DNA of 64,000 bases from Sclerotiophoma versabilis. Lineage: Eukaryota > Ascomycota > Dothideomycetes > Pleosporales > Didymellaceae. Positions within the stretch are counted from its first letter, which is position 1; each line of letters opens with the position of its first letter. Of the stretch, positions 43,184-54,676 are shown piece after piece. The notes below the pieces were generated by a model. It had not been told where the DNA came from. It made no database searches and was given only the letters and a program-made list of their open reading frames with translations. The translations under genes and the position numbers were made by a program. The stretch covers positions 248,001-312,000 of the forward strand of contig JAAROD010000026.1 in the NCBI GenBank assembly GCA_012274445.1, read 5' to 3'.

Positions 43184-45412
43184 ATGAGCCACAACGACTA
43201 CCTCACGTTCGAAGAATTCAACCGCCGCTCAGTCACCCCGCAAACCCACACCACGCCCGCCGCCCTTGGAATCGCTGTCGTCGCAGGCGTAGCAGCCCTC
43301 GTCAGGTTTCTCGACTTCCTCGGGTACCCGGTCTGGTTCTGGACACGTCAATTCGCGCACAACATGGCTCTCGAGATCGTGCGCGCCGTGTCGCCTGCCC
43401 CTTCTCTCGACTCGGCAGCCAGCGACGACACAGTGCAGAGTGGAGGCATGATGGGGAGTCTCTTCGGCATGGGCGCGAGTGCCCTGTCCAAGGGCGTGCG
43501 AGGGGTTGCAAGTGCGCTCTCACGAGGACCCAGCGACGTACCACCGGGCCTGGGCAACTACGACAACTCCTGCTACCAGAACAGCGTCATTCAAGGCCTT
43601 GCCTCCCTTCCCTCGCTGCGCGACTACCTCGACAAGGCCACAGCCGAGTACAGGTCCTTCACGGCCGACACCACCAACGGCGCGCTGTTGGAGATGATCA
43701 GCCAGCTCAACGACCCGGAGAAGCGCGGGCAACACTTCTGGGTTCGTGGGAAGCTGAAGTCGATGAGCACCTTCACCCAACAAGACGCGCAGGAGTACTA
43801 CTCGAGGATACTGGATGAACTGGACAAGGAGATGAAGAAAGCCACAACCAGTAAGAGGCGCACATCTGTCTCCTGGATAGAGGCCACAAAGAGCTTGAGC
43901 TTACCAGAACCAGGTGACAAGGAGAAAGAGAGCGAAAAGGAGGCAGCAGAGGAGAAGAGCGAATCACCAACAGAGCAGTCGAAAGCCACGCCCATTCCGT
44001 TGGAAGGCTCCTTGGCACAACGTGTCGGCTGCACGACTTGCGGCTACTCCGAGGGCCTGTCGCTCATCCCCTTCAACTGTATCACGGTGTCGCTCGGTCG
44101 AAATCGATACGGCTACGACATCCGCGAATTACTAGACGAGCACACCGGTCTCGAATACATTGACGGCGTCGAGTGCTCCAAGTGCACACTGTTAAAGCTT
44201 AAGAGCACACTCGCGCCGTTGGCGGCGACCAAGGGCCCTGATTCACCCTTTGCTGCACGACTGCAGGCCGTGCAGGAAGCCCTTGACGACGAAGACCTCA
44301 AGGACACGACTCTGACAAAGACCTTCAATATCCCAAAGAAGAATTGGGTCAAGAGCGAGAAGTCGAAACAGGTTGTCGTTGCCAGAGCCCCGAAGTCGCT
44401 CGTCCTCCACATCAATCGAAGCATCTTCGACGAGACCACATTTGCTCAATACAAAAACAATGCTGGCGTTTCATACCCGTCGATACTGGACCTAGGCAAG
44501 TGGTGTCTAGGAACACAGCCAAGCGGTTCGCAGAAACCTGATCTGGACCCCAAGACTGAAGAGTGGCCTCGGGACCCCAAGAAGTCTATGCTCGCAGGCG
44601 CCGACGGCACTACGCAATCGCCCTTTCAGTACAGGTTGCGGGCTGCCGTCACGCACTTTGGCACCCACGGCAACGGCCACTACGTCTGCTATCGACCTCA
44701 TCCAAGGCCGGTCCGTAAGGCAGCAGAGGAAGCCCAAAAGGAAGATGAAGACGTAGAGGATTCGGAGGTCACCAATGCGGACACGGAAGATATAGACGAG
44801 AAGAAGCAACAGCAGGCGGAAGAGGAAGAGCAAGTGGAAGAGCAAGTGGAAGAGCAAGTGGAAGAGCAAGATGGACAGCTGGCATTGAGCGAAGAGCAAT
44901 GGTGGCGCTTCAGCGACGACACCGTCTACGCCGTCTCGGAACAAGAAGCCCACCAGGGCAACGTCTTCATGCTTTTCTACGAGCGCATCGACGAAAGCGA
45001 CTCAAAACTTCCAGCCTCACCCCCTCATGCGGCCGTAGAAAGCCTGCCTACGGCCGACCCCGCGCCCCTCCCACCCGCCACCATACCCACATCCCTCGAG
45101 CGCGCAGACGAAGCAATCGAAGTTCCTCTCCCCATCTCCGACGACGTTTCCGACTTCATCCCCCCAGAAGCTCCTGCAGCGCAATCCCCGCTGCCGACCG
45201 TTGTGTCTGACAAAGCGCCCACAGACGACACGGAAGCCAGCGAACCAGAGGCAGAGACGGAAATCGAATCCGAGGCCGAAGCTGCTGAAGCAGCGGCGCC
45301 GCCTACACCTACTGTACCCAAATTGTCGCCGCACATGATGCGTACAGCTGGTGACAAGACGGCAAGAGGACAGGGGAGTACAGCGAGTTTGCCGCTTGTG
45401 AGCGCGACGTAG
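43184..45412 (+). CDS. Membrane-anchored ubiquitin carboxyl-terminal hydrolase (USP; Ubp16/USP30-like)
   Basis: This intronless gene encodes 742 residues. A single hydrophobic helix at about residues 26-52 (AALGIAVVAGVAALVRFLDFLGYPVWFW) precedes the catalytic domain. That arrangement is typical of mitochondrial outer-membrane USPs such as yeast Ubp16 and animal USP30. The Cys box is GLGNYDNSCYQNSVIQGLASL (catalytic Cys130). The zinc-ribbon pairs are CTTC and CSKC, and the His box is HFGTHGNGHYVCYRP (His499), followed by WWRFSDDTVYAVS. Between the His box and the last strand is a Glu-rich insert with the 12-bp repeat listed separately. A 130-residue Pro/Ala/Glu-rich tail follows. Removal of ubiquitin is well supported; the mitochondrial location is inferred. 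Confidence 0.88.
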   Translation: MSHNDYLTFEEFNRRSVTPQTHTTPAALGIAVVAGVAALVRFLDFLGYPVWFWTRQFAHNMALEIVRAVSPAPSLDSAASDDTVQSGGMMGSLFGMGASALSKGVRGVASALSRGPSDVPPGLGNYDNSCYQNSVIQGLASLPSLRDYLDKATAEYRSFTADTTNGALLEMISQLNDPEKRGQHFWVRGKLKSMSTFTQQDAQEYYSRILDELDKEMKKATTSKRRTSVSWIEATKSLSLPEPGDKEKESEKEAAEEKSESPTEQSKATPIPLEGSLAQRVGCTTCGYSEGLSLIPFNCITVSLGRNRYGYDIRELLDEHTGLEYIDGVECSKCTLLKLKSTLAPLAATKGPDSPFAARLQAVQEALDDEDLKDTTLTKTFNIPKKNWVKSEKSKQVVVARAPKSLVLHINRSIFDETTFAQYKNNAGVSYPSILDLGKWCLGTQPSGSQKPDLDPKTEEWPRDPKKSMLAGADGTTQSPFQYRLRAAVTHFGTHGNGHYVCYRPHPRPVRKAAEEAQKEDEDVEDSEVTNADTEDIDEKKQQQAEEEEQVEEQVEEQVEEQDGQLALSEEQWWRFSDDTVYAVSEQEAHQGNVFMLFYERIDESDSKLPASPPHAAVESLPTADPAPLPPATIPTSLERADEAIEVPLPISDDVSDFIPPEAPAAQSPLPTVVSDKAPTDDTEASEPEAETEIESEAEAAEAAAPPTPTVPKLSPHMMRTAGDKTARGQGSTASLPLVSAT
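44831..44870 (+). repeat. In-frame 12-bp tandem repeat (QVEE)
   Basis: Three copies of CAAGTGGAAGAG inside the ubiquitin protease gene encode QVEEQVEEQVEE. Copy number may vary between strains without breaking the frame. Confidence 0.85.
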
Positions 45413-45607
45413 AACGTCGTGAATGTCGTATGGAAAGAGAGGAAAAAGAACAGACAGAAGGCGAAGGTCCGGGACGTTGTCGTTCACAGAGGGAGGGAGC
45501 GTTGGTGCTTGGCGAGATTTTACATGGTTTACTGCATGGCCGATTTGGGCCTGGGCATTCCTGTTGCCCGATGAGGGTCAGGACGGCGTTTTTCTACCTT
45601 TATTCCG

Positions 45608-45657
<50 letters not shown>

Positions 45658-46145
45658 ATAGTTGGGATAAACAGACGGAAAGAGTTGGAACACGGCTTTA
45701 CACATACATCTGTCCAAATAGCGGTGGGATGGAAAAGAAGCATACTTTGAATTATTAATTACTATTGCTGGTGCCGTGTTCGTCTCTACGATCGTGATGC
45801 TAGACTTGTCGTCTACCGTATCTAATGGTGGCTTGCGCAAAGCAAGCGCTCTCAAGCAAGGATATCCTGAATCTAGCCCTATCAAAATGTACGCGAGCAC
45901 ATAATCGACACTTCAACAGTTGACCACGCGGGCTGTACTAGACTCGCAGCGTCAGCTCTAACTGAGCTCCGGCCAGTCGCCCCGCGCTGAATTGGCTTAC
46001 TCAGTGTTGACAGAGCAGAACCAGGCCGTTGTCATTGCAACTACTCGTTTAGACCACCTTTGCCCCACCTTCCCTCTGCACATGGTGAAGGGTTGTGGTG
46101 GTGTTCATGTACTCCTGATTATGCTCCTGCGCCCTGCCTGTGCAT
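45413..46145. other. Intergenic between convergent genes, with a GTT microsatellite
   Basis: This is the 3' flank of the ubiquitin protease (+) and of the BRE4-like gene (-). Open frames across it exist only because the triplet repeat lacks stops. No gene is called. Confidence 0.55.
45607..45657 (+). repeat. (GTT)17 microsatellite
   Basis: Seventeen perfect GTT units (51 bp) lie about 195 bp after the ubiquitin protease stop codon, probably within its 3' untranslated region. Confidence 0.9.
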
Positions 46146-49100
46146 CTACTCTTGCTTGTTTCTCCCACTCGCACTACGCTGACTCGTTTCTTTGACCAGC
46201 GTCTCAGCGGAAGAGTTTCCGTTGCTGTCGTTTGTGCTGACGACGTGGAACGAGAAGTCCAGTTCGCCAACGAGTTTCTTGACGGCCCTGTTGCTGTTAG
46301 TTTCACTGTTCTTCTACACTATGCACAAACACAAGGGCAGTGTTGAGTGCAGCCAAGTGCAACCGAGTGTAGTACTTACTTCAGTAACTTCTCGATATCC
46401 ATACCAATGCACCGCGTGCTAATCGCCATCACGGCAAACGCAGCGTACCCCGGCTCGGCAATGTGTCGCATAGATAAGATATCCGAGTCCACGGCTTCCA
46501 GCTTGCGGCTGAGCTGGTAGCTCTGCGGAACTTTGAGGTACGGGGGAAGCGGCTGACCGTTCTGGATCGAGGAAGAAAGCAACGACAAGAGTGTGGTGAC
46601 TTCGTGCGATGTGACGTTTGCGTCTTTGATCACGCGCCGGAAGTCATCGATCCACTGCGCACTCGCTTGCTTCGGGAAGGAGGTGCCGGGCCACAATGCC
46701 TCTTCGTCCGGGGTGGATGAATTGAAGTGCGGCTGTGTGAAGGCTTGGGAAGAGTAGCCTAGTAATGCAGTGTAGTTGACGATGTTGGTCACGTAGCCAA
46801 TGATGGCTTTGTAGTCCTTTGCAGGAAACTTACCACCGAGAGGGAACTCGAACTTGACAAATCCGGAATGCATTTCTAGAGCTTGCAGGGTCAGCATTTG
46901 CTTTGCGAAGACCTTGTTGCGCGCCTTATTCAGCATGAAGCCTGGCGAATTTTTGTCATTCTCTTCGTCCCCGGCGTCGCCCCGGATCCGCGCCATGACT
47001 TGCTCGTGCATAATGGAGTAGAAATTCGCGCTCAAGTATAGCGCACCGCCAAGCTTCTGCCGCAGCGCAGAGTGCTCGGTGATCGGGTAGGGGAAGATGG
47101 TCCAGAAGAACGCTACTGCAAGACCGGCGATTACAGTTGCGAGGCGGTAGGGACCGAGTTGGTAGATGGGGTATGCCGGTTGACCGGTTGAGGTTGCTAC
47201 TTGGAGGCCGATTTTGCGGACTTGCAGTTCGTAACCTACAATCATAGTCACTGTGACGACGCTGATCATGCCGACAATGACTAGGTCCATGCGTTTGAGC
47301 GGGATGTAGAAGCCGATCGCCACGAAGAACCATAGGAAGGGGATGATGCCGCCGGTGTGTGTGTCAGGGATGTACCAAATCAGCCAGGCAACGCACATGG
47401 CGACTGCGGTGCCTGCGATGCGCAGCATGAATTGGAAGATAGATTGACCGGCGGTCGGTGTCATAGAGATGGCGACCATAATCATGGCCCAGACAAGACG
47501 TTGCTCAACAAAGAAGATCTGTGTATCGTGCAGGAAGGCGATGACGCCGATTGACATGGTAGCGCAAGCAGCACGGAAACCAAAGGCAGACTCGGGAGAG
47601 CGGAGAAACCTCGCACATGCGCGAACAATGTCACCGAATCGCTCCCAAGCGTTCCTGGGTGGCAGGTGTTCCGGGTCTTTCTTGCTCTTGTATGCATCAC
47701 CCATGTAGATGGTGGTATTGTTCCGGTCGAAGCCAGCGATGGTAGTCTCATCGTCGTGATTTGAGTCTTGGGCCTTGAAAATGCTCTTGATCCACTTCTT
47801 CAAACGCCTACCACCAGGGTTGATAAACTTCTTCTTCGCTGTTGCTTGGTCGTGCTCATCGGCGTATTTGACAAACTCCAGGATGGAGCGGCTGACCGAG
47901 TTGAGTAAGAAGATGATGTAAAGAATAACATACAGTTGTCGCTGGTCCTGCTTTCTTGTCGTGATGCTAGGAAGGCGTTGGAGCGTTTCGTCGTCAAGTT
48001 GATTTGGAGACGAAAAGTAATCGTCGCGGAGCTTGATGCCCTTGCTCTCGATCCAGTGACGGAGTGTAGGCTCCCTTGCGCTGTAGAATGCGTTGGCTTG
48101 CTTTTCCATGTACTCTGCGAAGTTCTTGTCACCAGGCTTTACTGCATCGCCCTTTGCTTCTGTATCGTCCTGATTCTGGCCCTTCTTTTTCTTCGGGGGT
48201 GTCACGAACTGCATCTTGAGCATGACGTGGGTGAGGCCCTCGTCCATAACTTGCATGATGTGATCGAAGGGTTCGTGGACGAAAGAAAACAACTCGTTCC
48301 ACTCGCCGATGGCCTTTTCTCGCAGTTCGTGGTCGTGTTCGGTCATGTCATCGCCATCCCAGTGGTTGATCTCCGCAGCTCGTTCGAATATATCCATGAC
48401 TGAACCAAGACCAAGGACTGGCATAAAAATTGATCTTAGGTGCTTAAATATGGCTTCAAGGTCGTCTGGTGTCAGCTTGCCGTACGCAATCTCCCTCTTA
48501 GCAAATGCAAGATCTGCAGTAAGCTTTCCATGCAGCTGCTGGAGCGCCCCAATTGTTTTCCTCACCGCTGCAACTTCCGGCTTAACCTTTGGTTTCCTTT
48601 CTTTGTCTGCATCGTCTCCCTCTTCGGCTTCAGGGATGTACGTTTTCCCAAACATGTTTGAACCTTCCAGGGTGTGAATATAGCCTTTGTGCGCTCCAAT
48701 TGCTGCCTTCAATAATCCAATATACCCAGTCATCTCTTTCACGACGACCTTTCTGCAAGTAACGGGGAAGACGAATAGCGCCACACCAGTAGCGATGGCG
48801 AAACCAGTAAGGAAAACTTCCAACAAACGTCGAATGAAGACTTCGCACTGCGCGGGTGTTCTGAAGAGAAAACCAGAAGTCGCCGCAATGTTGGCCTGGA
48901 TCGAGGTGATGATAGCTGGGAAAGCCAACTGTGGGAACTTCGCTTTCAACGTGTTGATAACGTAGATCTGGAAGAACAGCCATATTCCAAGGACTGCAGA
49001 TTGTGAGGAGTTGTATCGTGAGGGAGGGGCACCGGGGATTGTTGTATGTTCGCGAGCCTTGACAGCAGACCACACCATCAACAGTCCAACAGCTGAACCG

Positions 49101-49498
49101 ATGCAAGTGGCGAGGAGATTTATGATCATCGTTTGAATGAACTTCGCTCTCGGCATGATACAGAATCCAAGGATCGAGATAATGGCAATAAGGTATCCAA
49201 GAGTCGTATATGTCTTCGCCACCGAGTCTGCTTGACATATGGCGAGCGCTATTGTTGGTGGAAGCGCAGCTTTGCCCATGATCATCACCGTCGGAACGTC
49301 GAGCCCTAACTTGTTCCACATCTTTCTGAATTTCCCTGGCTCTTTCTTCTTCTTTTCCTTCTCCTTCGTGTCGTCTCCTAAAGTGGCGTTTTGTTGGTAG
49401 CCATTGGCCTGCTCATGTGATGCTTCCGGCTTCACCGTCCCGTTGGCATTCGTCGCTTCCTCATCCGGCAGATGCCCATCGTGAGCAACTCGAGCCAT
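46146..49498 (-). CDS. BRE4-like / aromatic-acid-exporter-type membrane transporter
   Basis: Two exons, 49498-46380 and 46287-46146, with a 92 bp intron (GTAAGT, AACAG), encode 1086 residues. I chose ATG 49498 (MARVAHDGHLPDEEATN) because the 17 codons upstream have no ATG. A charged Lys/Glu N-terminus is followed by about six helices (LGYLIAIISILGFCIMP through FAIATGVALFVFPVTC). A long cytosolic region is followed by a second set of about six helices (LVWAMIMVAISMTPTAGQS through YRLATVIAGLAVAFFWTIFPYP) and a cytosolic tail. This twin-bundle layout matches fungal proteins related to yeast Bre4 and to FUSC/ArAE efflux proteins. The last exon (AVKKLVGELDFSFHVVSTN) continues the coiled domain and would be lost if the stop at 46376 were taken. 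The substrate is unknown. Confidence 0.85.
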
Positions 49499-51387
49499 GG
49501 CGCAATGTTCTGAAGACCCCTTAATCCGGCGACAAGTCGATGTGGACACAGGAGACGTGAGGAGGACGCATTAAGGCGTTTAATTGATGAAAGCCCTACA
49601 AGCGTGAATTCAAAGCACCGACCGTCCGCCGTCTCATTGACCGCGGCGCTATTCGGGAGATGCCATGACGTCGCTCGCTGGTATCTCATTGGGTCAAACA
49701 CTGGGCTAAGGCGCTATTCCTCGCTTAGCGTATGTTCAGCACAGTTACTGAGGTCGGATCATTCGGCTTGCGGAGACTGACCGAACATCAACGCCATGCG
49801 AGTTGTCAACATCTTGCAGCACTCATGCTTGTTGTCGGCTGAGTGCCTCGTCGGTAGTTGTCTCGCACAGTCACTCGGAGTCCGAGATCGCGACGTGAGG
49901 ACGAAGTCTCAACCTTACGTTCCTATCGCCGGCTGCAGATCTTCGGTCTGCGCACGAAGTTTATCCTCCGACCCCTTTCCACTCCTTTACTTTTTTTCTA
50001 GACAAAGCTCGCAATGCAATTATGTGATGAGCAGCACAAAGTGTGAAGGAAGGCTGAGACAGTTTAGTCAGGGCAATTTGTCAAAGGCCGCCAACTACAA
50101 TTTTGATGTCTTCTTCTTTAATGGGGAGTTCATCTATTTTACAGGCTCAACCATGCTCGTGGATCGGCGTCTCGCAAATCACCCACAGTGCGCACAGCGC
50201 ATGCTCTGATTGCCATCCGGTGGTCCGGCCGTCGGTCCCCCGCCTGATCGGAGGGATCTACGTCCTCAATCTACGAAGTAGCTGTCGTTATCTTAGCCAA
50301 GCTGCTGTAGGTATATTACAACGATGTCGGAGGTACAGAGCCATTCAGGGTCACGATATTGTGAGGCTTCGTATGACCAGGTCTGGATGTTGCAGTCTTC
50401 TATAGTCTGCCAGTAGAAGATGGCACTACGGACAGGGGAGAACGCCTACGAGAGTTGCTAGGGTATTCGGTCCTGATCCAACCCAACAGCCAACGCCTTA
50501 TGGGTCTAGCAATAGCCTTGATTGTAGGTGTCCATATAAATGTGCTGGCCTTAATAGTATTGCTCTAGAAACTATCCAACGTCACGATGAAACAGTCAAA
50601 GAAGAAGTTGTGTAGAAGGATAGTATTGGTTCACAAGCTGCCTTCACTCGAGATATGGCGTAGAAACCCACGTCGAAGTAATCAAGTGACACCTCATAGA
50701 CCACCGTATATCCAAAACATTAGCCCTAAATTTCTGGGGATCGCACTTGCACTCTTCTCTTCATGGAAACTGCATTGATAGAGAACTCCACGAGGTTCCA
50801 CGGATATTCGACTGGCAGCATAACTCCCTCCCAATCCGCGATAGCACCGCGTCGCCCGCGTCTCGGGGGTCTGTACAAGCGCGGATCGGGCATACCACAA
50901 TGAACGCAGCTGCCCCAAGCAAGAAGTTGCTTCTTGACAACATGCTATCTTCCTGGATTTTCTGGACATCTAATAACGACCTCACCACGACCATTGGCCC
51001 CATCAATATGTTTTTTGGAGCCGGTGGGCCAAAGATATGGATCCAGCTGGCTTGACGAGTATGTGGTCTGCTTTATCGTTATATTGCTAAGGGTCTATAC
51101 AGCAGCCTCACAGCATAATGCTTGTCGAATCCGTCACTGGTTCCTCCTCAACGACACGGCGAATTTATAGAGGTACTGAGAACTACGTGATCGACATGTA
51201 GCGTTGTAGACGGGCTCCGTTTGTTTGCAAGGCTTACCTTGCCAGCTGCACCAGTAGGCCCTGACCAGTCGCCAAAGAGCTTGTTGGCATCTTCATACAA
51301 AGACAGATCGTCGCAAGCGCACTCCAGAGTCGGACAGGGGCTGTGCTGAACATCGTCGTACGCGTCTTGCCCGCTCCCATGGTTTGC
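49499..51387. other. Gene-poor stretch, 1.9 kb
   Basis: Several frames of 60-137 codons lie on both strands (for example 49796-50209 + and 50747-51055 +). None has recognisable domains, splice structure or a defended start. I saw no inverted repeats of transposon type, though I could not search systematically. Confidence 0.4.
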
Positions 51388-52256
51388 TTATGGGTCTCCG
51401 TCGAATGTCTCCCATGCAGCAAGCAGAACCTCGCCACCAAGATCTGAGACGGAATTGAGGCCCGGGAGTCCGATTCTGACTGCTTCTTCTCGTACAGGAT
51501 CTGGTATTTGAATGCCCAAGTATGCGCGGATATTAAGAACATCCATGATTTGGAATACCGGATCATCCTTAACACCCCTGTAATAGCGGCGAATGAGGTC
51601 TCGGTGAACCTGAGGAAGTGTTTCTTCTCGAGGGAACTGGTAGCACTTGAGCGGCGAACTCATGAGCAGAAGGAGTGAGGTTCTGGGGAAGAAGTAGAAA
51701 GCATTCGCTCGCACGTTCGCACCTGCCAAGGGCTCTCGGTGCACTCTTAGCGAGCTGTAAGTGTTTTGGTCTGCATTTCTGCAAGCAGGGTTGTCGCGTT
51801 GCTGCGAGCCGTAAACAATCTTTTTACCAGTGTCTATACGGCAGCTCTCAGCTGGCTCACTGTAAGTAGAGCTAGTCATGTCAGTGTATGTCGACTCATC
51901 GTCGCTCCGCTCATGTAAAGATCCTGCGTCAAACTCCGTCGCACTTGTCAACTGAGCCTTGAGATCAGGCAGCTCAGCCCCGTTGTCGCCTGATCCAGTT
52001 GTACTTCCCTCAAAGCTTCGTCAAGCTTAGCGAGTGCATCCACGTGCCAATCCACATCTTCAGCAAGGCTACAATTTGTGCCTTGAAGATCTCGCACTTG
52101 GTACTCAAGATAGCTGTTGCGCATTTGCAGCAGGCTGGCAAGCTTCGTCCATGTTTCTGTACATGGAGAGGGCGCAGAGTCGCCACAGGCCTCAGCGTTC
52201 TTCTCGAGGAGCTCGTCATACAGACGCTCAAACTCGTCGGAAAGGCTCCTGCGCAT
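51388..52256 (-). CDS. Uncharacterised protein, possibly the 3' part of a longer gene
   Basis: Two exons, 52256-52005 and 51957-51388, with a 47 bp GT-AG intron in phase 0, give 273 residues starting MRRSLSDEFERLYDELLEKN. The N-terminal 85 residues look like a coiled coil (LLQMRNSYLEYQVRDLQG, then ALAKLDEALRE joined to AQLTSATEF). The C-terminal part (QVHRDLIRRYYRGVKDDPVFQIMDVLNIRAYLGIQIPDPVREEAVRIGL) looks globular. The frame is also open upstream (SPAAKLSVTPILRGGGSDALSSSGG). A further protein-like frame at about 52727-52573 (HELGLPEDPVFGRKMETTENMVGYPSLP) could be spliced to it with a donor at about 52572 and an acceptor near 52325. The true 5' end is therefore unresolved. No family is recognised. 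Confidence 0.5.
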
Positions 52257-53740
52257 GCCGCCTGAGGAACTCAAAGCGTCAGAACCTCCGCCTCTCAGGA
52301 TCGGCGTCACGCTTAGCTTGGCCGCGGGACTAGGAAATCGTCTCGCTGACGATGTATGTGCCGCCCTTTCGAAAGCTGCGCCAGTTGACTACACGGCCTG
52401 CATCAAAACGATCAAGTTCATTCTGATCTTCTGCAACCTCCTCTAAGCTCTTTTCACATCTATCAGAGCATCCTTGGCACAGTCTAGGTAACATACCCGC
52501 ATTGCGAGCGATATCGCGATTGCGTTTCCACGCGTCCAGAAATCCTGAAAGCAAGGGAACATCCCAATAGAACCTCTACTCAGGGAGTGACGGGTATCCG
52601 ACCATGTTCTCAGTAGTTTCCATCTTCCTGCCAAATACGGGGTCTTCAGGCAGGCCAAGTTCGTGCGCCATGGCGTATTTCGTCTCGGAGCCGAAGCGTA
52701 CCCGGGTGGTATCTACCTCATCTAGCATATTTGACTGCCAACGGCTCAAGCAGAGATTGTCTCTCAGATCAAACAGACGTAATCTTATGGTGCTATCGGA
52801 GTTCGGCCTCGGGCGAATCGCAGGTTCTAGTGAGACTGGGAGGCGTCAAGAGTGCAAATGCTGTTGAGCACGCGGCTATGCCACGCAGCAGGGAACATAT
52901 AAACGAATGACTTGCGAGTGTCAAGAAACTAATGTGAAGTGATAGCGCTGTGATCAGAGCGGAGACATTGAAGTATCCGCTGCGGTCCTGGATGCAAATA
53001 AAGTCAAGAAAGGGAGCATGACACTATCAAACGCCAAACCGTCGTGGTCACCCCGCGTTTCGCAGCCAACGACAAGCGGAGTGACGGCATCAAATGCGGG
53101 AAAGAGTGGTTGCAAAGCTAACGATGTGAGACAGTGCACGCGATACACCAAAGCATAAGACAGGAAAGCTGGAGGGTTATGCCACGGTGAAAAGAGGCAG
53201 AAAGATTATAAATGCACCGAAACCGAATGAATGCTGCAGTCACGAGAAAAGCAGCTACAACGGAAGCATTGATGACAGCAAGAGGATGCAGCGACGAGAG
53301 ACAGACAATGCGTGAAGTATCTTCGCCCCACCTGTTTGCGCTAAGTAACCCATGGACAGCTTACATGCAGGCCTTAAGCGAAGCACTCTAGCTGCGTTGG
53401 GAACGTTCACGTCCAAAATCTGTCACACGAGAGCAAAGATGTGGAGTGAAAGGATGCAATGTTGAAGGAAGAAGATAGGCGCAGTTACTGCGCTATGTAT
53501 AGTACATCTATCGTCTCGTAAAGTCCGAATGAACAGTCCAGTCTAGGGGGAAAATGTCTGGGTATACCGTATACTTCGAAGCAGTCAAACGCCTCATCTG
53601 AACTGAAAAAAAGAGACAAGTGGAAAAGAAAAACTGACATGCCTCAGCACTAGATGCAGCGCTCTCGGTCATAGCATAAGAAAATCGTAACACTATCGCA
53701 CCGCTGCGACGTGATGCTCAGAACGCCGTGAAACCACACT
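52257..53740. other. Unresolved region upstream of the coiled-coil gene
   Basis: Minus-strand frames near 52727-52330 look like exons, and hydrophobic open stretches lie near 53330-53110 and 52990-52800. They might belong to a multi-exon membrane-protein gene starting near ATG 53672. I could not find one consistent exon chain, so no gene is called beyond the entry at 51388-52256. Confidence 0.3.
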
Positions 53741-54676
53741 TTAGTTGGAGGCAACCTCCTTTGTAGCATCCGAGCGCCCACGCTCGATCTGCTCAACCGC
53801 CATCTTCGAATCCGCTTTTGACTTGTTCGCAGCAGCGACAAGGGCTTCTCGGTGATCGCGTGCCATCTGTCTCATGGCGGCCTTGTCCTTCTCATACTCG
53901 ATGCTGCCATTACGCCTTGGACTAGAACGGCGTGAAGCAGGCTGACTGTGCGTCGTTGACGTCGAATGCGAAGGCGTCATGCGGATACTGTTGGGTCTTG
54001 TGCTAGCTACACTGGGGCCGTCTTTATTGCTGCCCGCCCGCGAGGGGACGTAGAACTCGGTGTTACGCGATTCCTGGCTCTGGCTATCGACATCGCGCTC
54101 GAAGGACGGGTTGCGCGAGTTGCTGCGCGAGTTGTTGCGTGAGCCGGCGAACTTCGGATCGTCACCCTTCAGCATCGGTCGGAACTGGCCTGTGCGCTGG
54201 CTAATGCACCATAGTTTGTAGGGACCGGGGATGAATGTGCCTTCTTGATCCCAGCACTGAACCCATGCTACGCCATCATCGAGGCGGAAGAAGCCAACTT
54301 CGACATTCCTGCCCTTCTCGTTCTGGATGATGCCGTACTTCTTACGAGCCTTGTAGTCGTCCTCCAGCATATAGCGCTTTAGAACACGTGACCAGTGGAC
54401 AGAGATTGGGCGGGCGAGCTTTTCGTACTCCTTCGGAGGTTTCTGGGGTGCTTGTACTGGTCCTCCTTCTGCAGTCGTTTCAGGGATATCATGAGGGGCT
54501 TTTTTCAACTTTGCGATCAGATACCAGCCTCGACCCGGAATGTATTCATAGAGTCCCGGGGTGGGTTCAGCCCAGTGCTCTGTCTTCCGGATGGATCTTT
54601 CTTGTGATTTGTTTTCTCGAAACCATTTGTGCGGAGAGAACAGCTTCTGAGTAGCCAGGAACAAGTTTGGCGACAT
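53741..54676 (-). CDS. Uncharacterised basic protein with Ser/Arg-rich tail
   Basis: This intronless gene encodes 311 residues from ATG 54676 (MSPNLFLATQKLFSPHKWFRENKS). The open frame extends about 100 codons upstream but has no ATG there. The first ~180 residues look folded, with TPGLYEYIPGRGWYLIAKLKKAP, ISVHWSRVLKRYMLEDDYKARKKYG and NVEVGFFRLDDGVAWVQCWDQEG. The rest is disordered (SRNNSRSNSRNPS, ASRRSSPRRNGS) and ends in a charged helix (EYEKDKAAMRQMARDHREALVAAANKSKA). No catalytic motif is recognised. Length, composition and conserved-looking aromatic residues make a real gene likely. It faces a 2.6 kb upstream region without genes. Confidence 0.68.
   Translation of the reverse strand: MSPNLFLATQKLFSPHKWFRENKSQERSIRKTEHWAEPTPGLYEYIPGRGWYLIAKLKKAPHDIPETTAEGGPVQAPQKPPKEYEKLARPISVHWSRVLKRYMLEDDYKARKKYGIIQNEKGRNVEVGFFRLDDGVAWVQCWDQEGTFIPGPYKLWCISQRTGQFRPMLKGDDPKFAGSRNNSRSNSRNPSFERDVDSQSQESRNTEFYVPSRAGSNKDGPSVASTRPNSIRMTPSHSTSTTHSQPASRRSSPRRNGSIEYEKDKAAMRQMARDHREALVAAANKSKADSKMAVEQIERGRSDATKEVASN

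Noticed and set aside
45423..45900. Open frames of 106-123 codons across the GTT repeat on both strands
   Set aside because: The triplet repeat itself has no stops, and the flanking translation is not protein-like.
51958..52004. Apparent frameshift between the two minus-strand frames at 51388-52310, first taken as pseudogene evidence
   Set aside because: A 47 bp GT-AG intron joins them in phase 0.
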